A stretch of DNA of 38,384 nt, taken from Syntrophaceae bacterium UBA6112 (lineage in GTDB: Bacteria > Desulfobacterota > Syntrophia > Syntrophales > UBA5619). This document shows, one piece after another, positions 1 to 7,746 of the stretch (position 1 is the first letter of the stretch; each line of letters starts with the position of its first letter). The stretch covers positions 43,127 to 81,510 of the forward strand of contig DIWG01000029.1 in assembly GCA_002423465.1 (NCBI GenBank). Reading direction: 5' to 3'. The translations under genes were made by a program, and so were the position numbers. A model generated the notes under the pieces. It was not told where the DNA came from, made no database searches, and saw only the letters and a program-made list of their open reading frames with translations.

Positions 1-50
1 TAGGGGCTCCGTCCTCCCTTTCCCCTTTTCCCCTTGTTTGAGGAGTGAGG

Positions 51-3000
51 ATGTTTTTCAAGCGCTACAAATTCAACTGGCCGCTGATTGCCGTTGTTGC
101 GGTGATCCTGGGGGCGGTCCTGCTCTACGAGTCCTACGCTGTCCGGATCGAAACGGACATCCTGGCATCGCTTCCCCGACACGATCCCGTTCTGGCCGAC
201 GCCCACCGGGTCATCCGCCATCTGCCCACCCAGGACCGGCTGATCGTCGATGTCGCGATCGGAGGCGCGGATCGGGACATATTGGTCGCCGCAGGCGAGA
301 CGGTCGAGGAGGGACTCAAGGCGAGCGGCCTTTTCCGCGAGGTCGGCGCCGGCAGGATGGAGGCGCTTTTCCCGGATCTGATTGCCAATGTCGCGGATAG
401 GCTTCCCATCCTCTTCGACGGGGAGGGGCTGGAGAAGGAGGTGGCGCCGCTTCTGGCGCCCGAGAGATTGCGCACGGTCCTGGCGGAGGATCTAAAAGCC
501 CTCCAGGGGCTGGAAGGGATCGGTCAGGCCGACCTGATCGCCCGCGACCCCCTGGGCCTGAGAAACCTCGTTCTGGCGAGGATGTCCCAGCTTCTCCCCA
601 GCCGCGAGGCCCGGCTCTATCGGGGAAAGCTCCTCTCCCGCGACGGCGGCCACCTGCTCGTCATGGCGGAACTCAAGGGCGCCGCGACGGATACGACCTA
701 TTCACGGGCCATTCCTCCGCTGATCGCCGGCCTGGCGGAGAAAATCAACAGCGGCCGGCCGGCCGGTTCACCCCGGTTTATCCTGACAACCGTGGGGGCT
801 TACCGCGCCGCACTGGACAACGAGAACGCCGCCCGCCATGACATGAGAACGGCGATTTTCCTGACGATGCTGGGGATCGCCTTTCTACTCGTCGTCACCT
901 TTCCCCGTCCCTTCGTCGGGCTGCTGGCCCTGATCCCGTCGACCGCCGGCGCCATTTTCGCGTTGCTGGTCTGTTCGTTCTTCTTCCCCTCCCTCTCGAT
1001 CCTTGCTATCGGTTTCGGCGGGGCGATCATGGCCTTCACGGTGGATCTGGGGATCACCTATTTGCTGTTTCTCGACCGGCCCTGCGAGGTTTCGGGGCGG
1101 CAGGCGGCCCGAGAGGTCCAGACAGGGGAGATCCTGGCCGCCTTGACGACCATCGGCGGGTTTCTCCTGTTGCTGTTGAGCCGGTTTAGCGTCATGGCCG
1201 AGATCGGCCTCTTCGCGGCCCTGGGGGCGGCCTTTGCCTTTGCCTTTGTCCACTGGGTCTTTCCGCGGATGATTCCCGTCATGCCGCCGGCCCTCAAAAC
1301 ACGCAATAATCGGCTCGGCGCGTTCCTCGACAAAATCACCCTGCCGGGTGGGAGGATGAAGCTCGCCGCCGCGGCGCTCTTCTTTGCGGTCATGCTTATT
1401 TTCGCGCGCCCCGTTTTCAAGGTGGATATCGGCGCCATGAACTCCCTGAGCGACGAGACGATCGCCGCCGAACGGACCCTCCAACGGGTCTGGGGGGATC
1501 TGACGAGCCGACTTTACGTGATGACCGAGGGAAAGACCCTTGCCGAACTGCAGGAGAAGAGCGACCGCCTCTCGATGATGTTCCGGGAGGAACTGAAACG
1601 GGGGACCCTGGAAGGGGCCTTCCTCCTCTCCGATATCTTCCCGGGAGAGAAATTGGCCGCACGCCGGGCCGCGGACTGGCAAGCCTTCTGGATACCCGAG
1701 AGGGTGTCGGACTTGCGGCGGGAACTGAAGCAAATCGGCCGGGAGATGGGTTTTTCACCCGACGCCTTCGCCCCCTTCCTGGCCTCTCTTACAGCCGCGC
1801 CGCCGGACGCCGCACCGGTTCCGGAAGCGTTCACCGGCCTCTTGGGGATCGCGGCGGAGAAATCCTCGCTGGTCCAGGTGTCCATGGTGACGCCCGGGCC
1901 GGTCTATGAGGCGGAGGCCTTCTTCAAACGGTTTGGGGCGACGAACCTCGCGAGCCTCTTCGACGCAGGGCTCTTCAACCGGCGTCTGGGAGAGGTCCTT
2001 GTCTCGCTCTTCACCGAGATCGCCATTATCACCGGTCTCGGGATCATCCTGGTCGTTTTTCTCTTCTTTTTGAACTGGCGCCTCTCCCTGATCGTCCTGG
2101 CCCCCGTGGCCTTCGCCCTCGTCGGCACGCTGGGTACGCTGAAGCTTCTGGGCCGGCCGATCGACATCCCGGGGATCATGCTCTGGATTGTCATCATGGG
2201 GATGGGGATCGACTACGGGATCTACTATACCTGCGCCTACCAGCGGTATCTCGACGAACGCCACCCCTCCATGGGGCTGATCCGCCAGGCGATGTTCATG
2301 GCCGGGGCGACCACCCTGATCGGCTTCGGCGTCCTGGCCTTCGCCCAGCATGCGGTTCTCAAGAGCATCGGCCTGACATCCATGCTGGGGATCGCCTATT
2401 CCCTCATCGGGGCTTTTATGATCGTTCCCCCCCTGGTGAAGCGGGCGCTGGTCCCCATAGACCTCCCGCCGGAAAACCTGTTGGCGGGGTCGTCCCGTCA
2501 CACCGAACGGACGCTCCTGCGGTACCGCCACATTGAAGCCACCCCGCGCCTCTTCGCCCGCTGGAAAATTTACCTCGATCCGATGTTTCCCCGACTGGCG
2601 GCCTTCGTGAACAACCCCCGCCGTATCCTGGACGTCGGATGCGGCTACGGCGTCCCCTCGGTATGGCTCCTGGAGCTTTTTCCTACGGCGACGGTTACGT
2701 GCATCGATCCCGATGATGAGCGGATTCGCGTAGCCGGACGCGCTCTCGGGACGCGTGGCGAGGCGAGCACAGGCCGGGCGCCCGACCTCGGGGAACTTCC
2801 GGGTGGGGCGGACACGGTCCTGATTCTCGACGTCATCCACATGCTCGACGACGACCCTTTGCGCCGGACACTGGGGATTCTCCACGACAAGCTCATCCCC
2901 GGCGGCCGGTTCGTTCTCCGGGCGACGGTCCCGCTGTTCCGGGTCTCTCCCTGGATGCGCAGGCTCAAGGAGATTCTTCCAAGGAGACACCGACCGTCGC

Positions 3001-3287
3001 TCCATTACCGGACCCGTGAAAAGCTGGAAGCGATGATCCGCGAAGCGGGATTCGCGATTCAAACCATCGAGGTTGAGTCGGGAAGGGAAGAGGTCTGGTT
3101 TGTCGCCGACAGGCTCGGCGCGCATCCAGCCCATCTCACCCGCGACGGAAGTTTCGATCCGGCTTCCGCCGGAACGACAGCGGAGACCCTTCGGGGTGAT
3201 GCCGTTCCTGTCGCCGGAGAACCGGAGTCGTCCGGCCGCTCGGCCCGGGATGCCGCCGCACGATCGCCGAAGGGAGTTCTGCCGTGA
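51..3287 (+). CDS. MMPL/RND-superfamily lipid exporter fused to a C-terminal SAM-dependent methyltransferase
   Basis: About 1078 aa. The N-terminal ~800 residues have the layout of an MMPL (RND superfamily) exporter: one membrane segment near residues 8-28, an extracytoplasmic domain, a bundle of hydrophobic helices at about 265-420, a second soluble domain, and a second helix bundle at about 640-800. From about residue 800 the protein becomes soluble and carries a class I methyltransferase motif (ILDVGCGYG at about 857) and a later VLILDVIHMLDDD strand, so a methyltransferase is fused to the pump. MMPL exporters of this kind occur in aryl polyene and related lipid clusters and are thought to move the lipid product across the inner membrane. 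The ATG at 51 is preferred over the GTG at 45 because AGGAG at 41-45 lies at proper spacing from it. The stop overlaps the next start (GTGA). The start of the cluster lies left of the window. Confidence 0.88.
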   Translation: MFFKRYKFNWPLIAVVAVILGAVLLYESYAVRIETDILASLPRHDPVLADAHRVIRHLPTQDRLIVDVAIGGADRDILVAAGETVEEGLKASGLFREVGAGRMEALFPDLIANVADRLPILFDGEGLEKEVAPLLAPERLRTVLAEDLKALQGLEGIGQADLIARDPLGLRNLVLARMSQLLPSREARLYRGKLLSRDGGHLLVMAELKGAATDTTYSRAIPPLIAGLAEKINSGRPAGSPRFILTTVGAYRAALDNENAARHDMRTAIFLTMLGIAFLLVVTFPRPFVGLLALIPSTAGAIFALLVCSFFFPSLSILAIGFGGAIMAFTVDLGITYLLFLDRPCEVSGRQAAREVQTGEILAALTTIGGFLLLLLSRFSVMAEIGLFAALGAAFAFAFVHWVFPRMIPVMPPALKTRNNRLGAFLDKITLPGGRMKLAAAALFFAVMLIFARPVFKVDIGAMNSLSDETIAAERTLQRVWGDLTSRLYVMTEGKTLAELQEKSDRLSMMFREELKRGTLEGAFLLSDIFPGEKLAARRAADWQAFWIPERVSDLRRELKQIGREMGFSPDAFAPFLASLTAAPPDAAPVPEAFTGLLGIAAEKSSLVQVSMVTPGPVYEAEAFFKRFGATNLASLFDAGLFNRRLGEVLVSLFTEIAIITGLGIILVVFLFFLNWRLSLIVLAPVAFALVGTLGTLKLLGRPIDIPGIMLWIVIMGMGIDYGIYYTCAYQRYLDERHPSMGLIRQAMFMAGATTLIGFGVLAFAQHAVLKSIGLTSMLGIAYSLIGAFMIVPPLVKRALVPIDLPPENLLAGSSRHTERTLLRYRHIEATPRLFARWKIYLDPMFPRLAAFVNNPRRILDVGCGYGVPSVWLLELFPTATVTCIDPDDERIRVAGRALGTRGEASTGRAPDLGELPGGADTVLILDVIHMLDDDPLRRTLGILHDKLIPGGRFVLRATVPLFRVSPWMRRLKEILPRRHRPSLHYRTREKLEAMIREAGFAIQTIEVESGREEVWFVADRLGAHPAHLTRDGSFDPASAGTTAETLRGDAVPVAGEPESSGRSARDAAARSPKGVLP

Positions 3288-4201
3288 AGGACCTCTTCTA
3301 CCGCTGCCTGACGGCATTGGCGAGCCTCTTCGGAAACTGGGTCTTCCTGATGATCGCCTGGTTCGTCGCGACAGGCTATTTCCTCTTTTTCCCCCGCCGC
3401 GTTGCCGTCAGCGTCCGCTTCTACCGCCGGCTCTTCCCGAACCGGGGGCGAAGCCATGCTTTTCTGTGTGCCTGGCGGCAGTACCATCATTTTGTTCACG
3501 TCTTCCTGGACCGGTTTCGCCTAACGGAAGGCGACGATCTCACGACGACTTACGACGGGTGGGAGCATATTGTCGCGGCGACGGAAAGCGGACGGGGGGG
3601 AATCATCCTGATGTCCCATGTGGGCAGTTGGGAGATCGCCGCCCGGCTCCTGCAACATTACGGACAAAGCCATCCCCGCATGAGGCTTCTGCTCTACCTC
3701 GGGGCGAAGCACAAAGAGCAGATCGAGCGCCGGCAGAAGAAGAGCGTCGAAGAAAGCGGGATCCGCATCGTCTCCGTCCCGGAAAACGGGGGCTCGGCCA
3801 CGGACATCCTGGAGGGGCTGAATTTTCTGCGGGAGGGGGGGCTGGTGTCGCTGACGGGGGACCGGCTGTGGGGCCGGGACCAGAAGGCCGTTACCGTCCG
3901 GTTTGCCGGCGGCGAGGCCCGCATTCCGGAAATCCCTTACATTTTGGCGATGCTGTCCGGGGCGCCGATTCTGATTTATTTCGTTTACCGTACGGGAAGG
4001 GGACGCTATCATCTCGTCTCGCATCCGCCGCTGTATGTGACCGCGGCGTCACGCAAGGAGCGGCGGGCGGCCGTCGAGACAGCCGCCCAGGTCTATGCGG
4101 ACCTGCTGGCCGAAACCGTGCGGTCCCATCCTTACGAGTGGTACCACTTCGAACCCTTTCTTACGGATCCGGCGGATGGAGAAGCGAGGGGCTGCCCGTA
4201 A
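3284..4201 (+). CDS. LpxL/HtrB-like lysophospholipid acyltransferase
   Basis: 305 aa, GTG start overlapping the previous stop by 4 bases (translational coupling). One N-terminal hydrophobic segment (about 17-37) would anchor it in the inner membrane. The acyltransferase signature SHVGSWE gives the HX4E catalytic pair H112/E117, and a LTGDRLWGR stretch follows as in LpxL/HtrB enzymes. The family moves an acyl chain from ACP (or CoA) to a lipid acceptor. In aryl-polyene-type clusters such an acyltransferase sits next to the MMPL exporter and AMP ligase and is thought to attach or tailor the acyl product. The true acceptor cannot be read from sequence. Confidence 0.88.
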   Translation: MKDLFYRCLTALASLFGNWVFLMIAWFVATGYFLFFPRRVAVSVRFYRRLFPNRGRSHAFLCAWRQYHHFVHVFLDRFRLTEGDDLTTTYDGWEHIVAATESGRGGIILMSHVGSWEIAARLLQHYGQSHPRMRLLLYLGAKHKEQIERRQKKSVEESGIRIVSVPENGGSATDILEGLNFLREGGLVSLTGDRLWGRDQKAVTVRFAGGEARIPEIPYILAMLSGAPILIYFVYRTGRGRYHLVSHPPLYVTAASRKERRAAVETAAQVYADLLAETVRSHPYEWYHFEPFLTDPADGEARGCP

Positions 4202-4212
4202 TCTCCCCATCC

Positions 4213-5640
4213 TTATTTCGGGAGGCAGGGGGAGGCGAGGCAGGGGGATGTGAGGATCTGATCGATCCGCTGCCGGTCGATCTTCCCGTTCGACAGGACG
4301 GGGATGGCATGGACGATCCGGATCCGGCGCGGTCGACCATAGGATGCGTCCATCGACCGGACGGCCGCCCTGAGGTCGCGGGCGGGGAGGTCGGTCGCCA
4401 CCAGCGCCGCGATCTCCACCCGTCGCGCACGGTTCGGGGGAAGGGTTGTGATGTAAGCGTCCGTTACCCCCGGGATCCGCCGAATCTTGTCCCGGATCTC
4501 CTCCAGGTCCACCCGCTTTCCGGCAATCTTGACGATATGATCCGCCCGCCCGAGGAATCGGAACCGGCTTCCCCCGTCCGGGGAGACGCGGTCCGCCATG
4601 ACGAAGAAACCCTCCGCATCGCGCGGCAGATCCGGAGAAACAAAATCCGAGCGGACGCAGAGGCGCTCGGAAAGGATCTTCCAGTCGAGGCACGCGAAGG
4701 GTGTCCAGGAGCCTTGATTTTCTCCGGAGGCGCGGGTCGCCACCCCCCCCGTTTCCGTCGAACCGTAGATTTCCGTGATCGCCAGTCCCGTTCTTTCCCG
4801 AAAGAAGGCCGCATCCCCGGGATCCAAAGGAGCAGCGGAAGAGAAGGCCAGCCGGAGGGAAAAGCGCTTCAGGTCGTCGGACCTCAGACCCCGGTAGTGG
4901 ATCGGAACGCCGATCAGGACGGTGGCCGCTTCTGTTTGCAGGGCGTCGAGGATTTCCCGCGGAAACGAGCAGGTGCGGCGAAGCATCTGGGCCGAGGCGA
5001 CGAACGGGAGGAGAACGGAATAGAGAAGACCGTAGATATGTTGCGGCGGAACGGTAGAGAGAAAGCGATCGCCGCCGCCGATCCCGAACGTCCGGGCGAG
5101 ATAAAAAGCTTCACCGAACAGGTTTGCGGGGGTCTTGGCCCAAATCCGGGATTTTCCGGTGGAACCGCCGGTGAAGAGCGAGACAAAGGGTTGGTCCGGA
5201 GGGCGGACAAGCCTCAGGGGCTGATCGCCGGGACGGCAAGCATCCACCCGGATTACGGCCACCCCTTCCGGTGGTTCGATAGGGGCATCCGTCAGGATCA
5301 GCCGGAAAGGCTTCGCCTCATGCGCCTCCCGAAGGACTTGGGGATGAAAGGCGTGAGGGAGGATGAATGGTGGGGCGCCCGCCATAGAGGCCAAGAGGGC
5401 GGACAGGAGGTGGGGCCTATCCTCGACACACAGGCAGACCGGATCATCGGCGGATGCTCCCAGACGGACGAGTTCTTCCCGGATTCCAACCGCCAGCTCC
5501 CCGATCTCCCCGACGGTCGACCCGGAAGGCGTGAAGCGATGTGTCCCGTTTTCAAGAAGGGCAAGGATCGTCTGGTTCATCTGTGCTTTAACCCAAGGCC
5601 GCGTCTTCCCGTCAACGACCCTTGCGGACGCAATCGCCAT
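4213..5640 (-). CDS. Acyl-AMP ligase / acyl-CoA synthetase-like adenylate-forming enzyme
   Basis: 475 aa. All main ANL-superfamily motifs are visible: P-loop FTGGSTGKS (156-164), A5 motif IYGSTETGG (291-299), the hinge/A8 region with LGRADHIVKIAGKRV (about 388-402), and the C-terminal catalytic lysine in SNGK (about 453). The enzyme activates a carboxylic acid as acyl-AMP and passes it to CoA or ACP. It is convergent with the exporter-acyltransferase pair, only 11 bp from it, which fits the AMP ligase of an aryl polyene or related cluster. The ATG at 5640 is about 30 bases downstream of a predicted start of transcription and has an in-frame stop just upstream, so the protein cannot start earlier. 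The internal ATG at 5580 is an alternative. Confidence 0.85.
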   Translation of the reverse strand: MAIASARVVDGKTRPWVKAQMNQTILALLENGTHRFTPSGSTVGEIGELAVGIREELVRLGASADDPVCLCVEDRPHLLSALLASMAGAPPFILPHAFHPQVLREAHEAKPFRLILTDAPIEPPEGVAVIRVDACRPGDQPLRLVRPPDQPFVSLFTGGSTGKSRIWAKTPANLFGEAFYLARTFGIGGGDRFLSTVPPQHIYGLLYSVLLPFVASAQMLRRTCSFPREILDALQTEAATVLIGVPIHYRGLRSDDLKRFSLRLAFSSAAPLDPGDAAFFRERTGLAITEIYGSTETGGVATRASGENQGSWTPFACLDWKILSERLCVRSDFVSPDLPRDAEGFFVMADRVSPDGGSRFRFLGRADHIVKIAGKRVDLEEIRDKIRRIPGVTDAYITTLPPNRARRVEIAALVATDLPARDLRAAVRSMDASYGRPRRIRIVHAIPVLSNGKIDRQRIDQILTSPCLASPCLPK

Positions 5641-5676
5641 GGGTCAATGGATCAGGAGTTCCTTTTTCACGGCGGG

Positions 5677-5705
5677 AGTATATGAAGAAGGATCTTATGT
5701 GTCAA
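5677..5705 (-). promoter_or_regulatory. sigma70-type promoter for the acyl-AMP ligase gene
   Basis: Reading the minus strand: TTGACA (5705-5700), a 17-base spacer, then TATACT (5682-5677). Both boxes are near-consensus and the predicted transcript starts near 5670, leaving a ~30-nt leader before the ATG at 5640. Confidence 0.7.
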
Positions 5706-5899
5706 GAGGTCAAAACACAAAGCAGCGGCCTGGACATCACCCCTGGCTTGAATGGATCCTGGGATTTCTCCATCGCGCCATGATCGGCGCGGAACATCTC
5801 CTGGCCGGCATCTTCCATAAAGCCCATTTCCGGGAGGCGCATGCTCACAAGCCATTCAATGAACGCCAGCGGGGATACAAATAATTCTACGCCGCTGGT

Positions 5900-6256
5900 T
5901 TAATGCGCTAACCCCAGCAACGCGGCAAATTGATTCATTTTCCTGTCGAGCGTCCAAAGGTTAACCCTACTTATGAGGGCGGACGCTATCAGATGCATAT
6001 CGATAAACCCCATGTCTTTCCCCATCAGGCGTTGGTTCTCAATGAAATCGATCACCTCATTGTGTTCAGCCACGACTACTGAGGGCAACGCACGCAAGAG
6101 AGAGAGGATTTCCGACCGTTGCTTCAGATTTCCACAAGCCAATTCCCCAATGACTAAAGGGTGACAGAGCACCTGATCGCTATTCAAGAGAGATGCAAGG
6201 CCGGCATTTTTATCTCGAAAGTGTGCTACCCAGACCGACGTATCCACAAGGACCAT
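5900..6256 (-). CDS. vapC: VapC-like PIN-domain ribonuclease toxin
   Basis: 118 aa, typical PIN-domain length. The acidic residues expected to bind Mg2+/Mn2+ are in place: D5 in LVDTSVW, E38 in VIGELACG, D86 in FIDMHLIA and D104 in WTLDRKM. VapC toxins cleave tRNA or rRNA and are held in check by the VapB made from the same transcript. The gene follows the antitoxin gene with a gap of only 2 bases and has AGAGG upstream of its ATG. It lies at the left edge of the AT-richer accessory island. Confidence 0.93.
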   Translation of the reverse strand: MVLVDTSVWVAHFRDKNAGLASLLNSDQVLCHPLVIGELACGNLKQRSEILSLLRALPSVVVAEHNEVIDFIENQRLMGKDMGFIDMHLIASALISRVNLWTLDRKMNQFAALLGLAH

Positions 6257-6258
6257 TT

Positions 6259-6456
6259 TTATGCCTCTTTGATTCTTCTGCGGGGCGGTATTTTCAAATT
6301 TTTTTCTGTTCCACCCAGCGTAGCGAGCCTACGAGCACTTTCTCTTGCGATAAGGGCCTCAAGGCCAAGCCTGACCAGTGCGGTTTTTTCAACAACGCCG
6401 GTCATTTTGGCCGCCCGATCCAACAGGTTATCTTCTATGTTGAGTGTTGTTCTCAT
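6259..6456 (-). CDS. vapB: VapB-like antitoxin (DNA-binding and toxin-neutralising)
   Basis: 65 aa. The N-terminus MRTTLNIEDNLLDRA is that of the small ribbon-helix-helix-like VapB family paired with PIN toxins; the basic C-terminus (PPRRRIKEA) would wrap the toxin. The ATG at 6456 is chosen because GGAGAG sits 6 bases upstream; a TTG at 6474 would put the ribosome site inside the gene. Such antitoxins repress their own promoter, and a partly symmetric TGTATCAGTATGCA lies just upstream at about 6487-6500. Confidence 0.9.
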   Translation of the reverse strand: MRTTLNIEDNLLDRAAKMTGVVEKTALVRLGLEALIARESARRLATLGGTEKNLKIPPRRRIKEA

Positions 6457-6474
6457 CCGGCACTCTCCTTTCAA

Positions 6475-6807
6475 TCAACGAATTTGTATGTATCAGTATG
6501 CATGAATGTTATGGCGCCGTCAATAGGCATCTTCACCACTAAAACAAATCGATATTTTCTTATTGGGAATCATGCCGAGAATATTTATTGTAGTCAATAT
6601 TTCGGGTTGCTGCACTTTTATAACAGTTTTCGACTGGTAGTGCTCAAGAGCGATCAATAAGGGGGTAGCCCAATAAGAAGATGAAGTGCGACAACTATTG
6701 ACGCCGCCACCGGCTAAATGAATCTAAGGTGTGTTCGAGTTGATATTTGCTGTTTGAGAGAGTGTAATGAAAGGTTAGTGTATCCGCCTTTTACCTCTCT
6801 ACCGGGT
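6475..6807. other. AT-rich intergenic stretch between the vapBC pair and the defence-like operon
   Basis: No credible gene on either strand. On the minus strand, TTGACG followed at 17 bases by CATACT (about 6500-6522) could be the vapBC promoter; it overlaps the imperfect dyad at 6487-6500 that may be the VapB operator. The rest, up to the stop of the 312-aa gene at 6808, shows no clear terminator hairpin or repeat. Confidence 0.4.
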
Positions 6808-7746
6808 TTAAGATACTCCCCTCGCAATAACACGCGTTGCTACCATTTCACCGGTAGCTTCGACGTCTAGTGGGTATGGCGCGCCGCTGACCCGGAGACA
6901 AGCGACCTCTGGAAAGCGCATGGCAACAAGTATTGAGGCCAGAATGTGCGGTTTAGGACCCATAGGTACTAGGGTTATTTCACCGTCTGGGCGGTGAGGT
7001 GCAATCGTTTCCGCCAGATGGCGATAGCATGCCTCTATACTCGTCAGCGGCAGTTCAAGGACGGCCTTGGTTTTATGATTATTGATGAGTTCTTTGTTGA
7101 TTTCCTTTGTTTTTGCAACATAACCCGGCGACGACCCTGGGGAGGCTAAAAATGCATAAACAGTATCTGCTTCCAGCCGATCAAGGACACAAAGAGCTGC
7201 CAGGCCATAAAATCCCAGTCCAAAAACAGCAACTGACTCGCGTAATCGATATGCCCTGCCTTCACAGCCCGGGATTGATACCATGTCCCGGATGACCATT
7301 GGTCGTTTCTCTTCAGCATATCGCCCCATTGAGTAAACAAAGTCGATGATAATATCGCTAGTAGATTTCACAAAGCGTGCCCAGTTTAGAACGGCAGTGT
7401 ACCATAAACGCGACATAGAGGAATAATCTATAAGGATTCGAACAGGGCGATCAAGTGATTGAGTATGCTTGTAAAGATGTTCATAGATAGGTTTCTCATC
7501 GTCAGCGCTCAAAGGAATCGGCACACAATTCCAATACTTCTCAAAAAAAATATCGTTTTCATGCCTTTTTCCGACGTGCGGCTCTTCTATGAATCCGAAA
7601 ACAAGCGGGTTAGTAACTTTGGAAGGATCAATCAATCCTGGTACATAAATACATCTCGGCTCATACCCACTTGCAAACAAAGACACATCATATTGTTGCT
7701 CGTGTACGGTATCAATGTCAAGGTCTAGCACTTGGAGAGATCTCAT
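6808..7746 (-). CDS. Unrecognised 312-aa protein, last gene of the methylase-phosphoesterase-ATPase operon
   Basis: I do not recognise the family. It is soluble, with alternating strand/helix composition suggesting two Rossmann-like halves. Notable stretches are SGYEPRC (26-32), LIDYSSMSRLWY (105-116), the glycine-rich VFGLGFYGLAAL (174-185) and VPMGPKPHILA (260-270). The last two look like ligand-binding turns, so a nucleotide-sensing or effector role is possible, but that is inference. Its ATG overlaps the ATPase stop (ATGA, 7743-7746), so translation is coupled and the product probably works in the same complex. No catalytic motif of a known nuclease, TIR, SIR2 or protease is evident. Confidence 0.85.
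   Translation of the reverse strand: MRSLQVLDLDIDTVHEQQYDVSLFASGYEPRCIYVPGLIDPSKVTNPLVFGFIEEPHVGKRHENDIFFEKYWNCVPIPLSADDEKPIYEHLYKHTQSLDRPVRILIDYSSMSRLWYTAVLNWARFVKSTSDIIIDFVYSMGRYAEEKRPMVIRDMVSIPGCEGRAYRLRESVAVFGLGFYGLAALCVLDRLEADTVYAFLASPGSSPGYVAKTKEINKELINNHKTKAVLELPLTSIEACYRHLAETIAPHRPDGEITLVPMGPKPHILASILVAMRFPEVACLRVSGAPYPLDVEATGEMVATRVIARGVS

Noticed and set aside
1755..3317. 520-codon minus-strand frame opposite the methyltransferase part of the exporter
   Set aside because: No motif or ribosome site, composition typical of an antisense frame, and it opposes a well supported gene.
3073..5685. Long plus-strand open frame across the acyltransferase and acyl-AMP ligase region
   Set aside because: It is a GC-driven shadow: the product is low-complexity Arg/Pro/Gly-rich, while the overlapping genes have clear family motifs.
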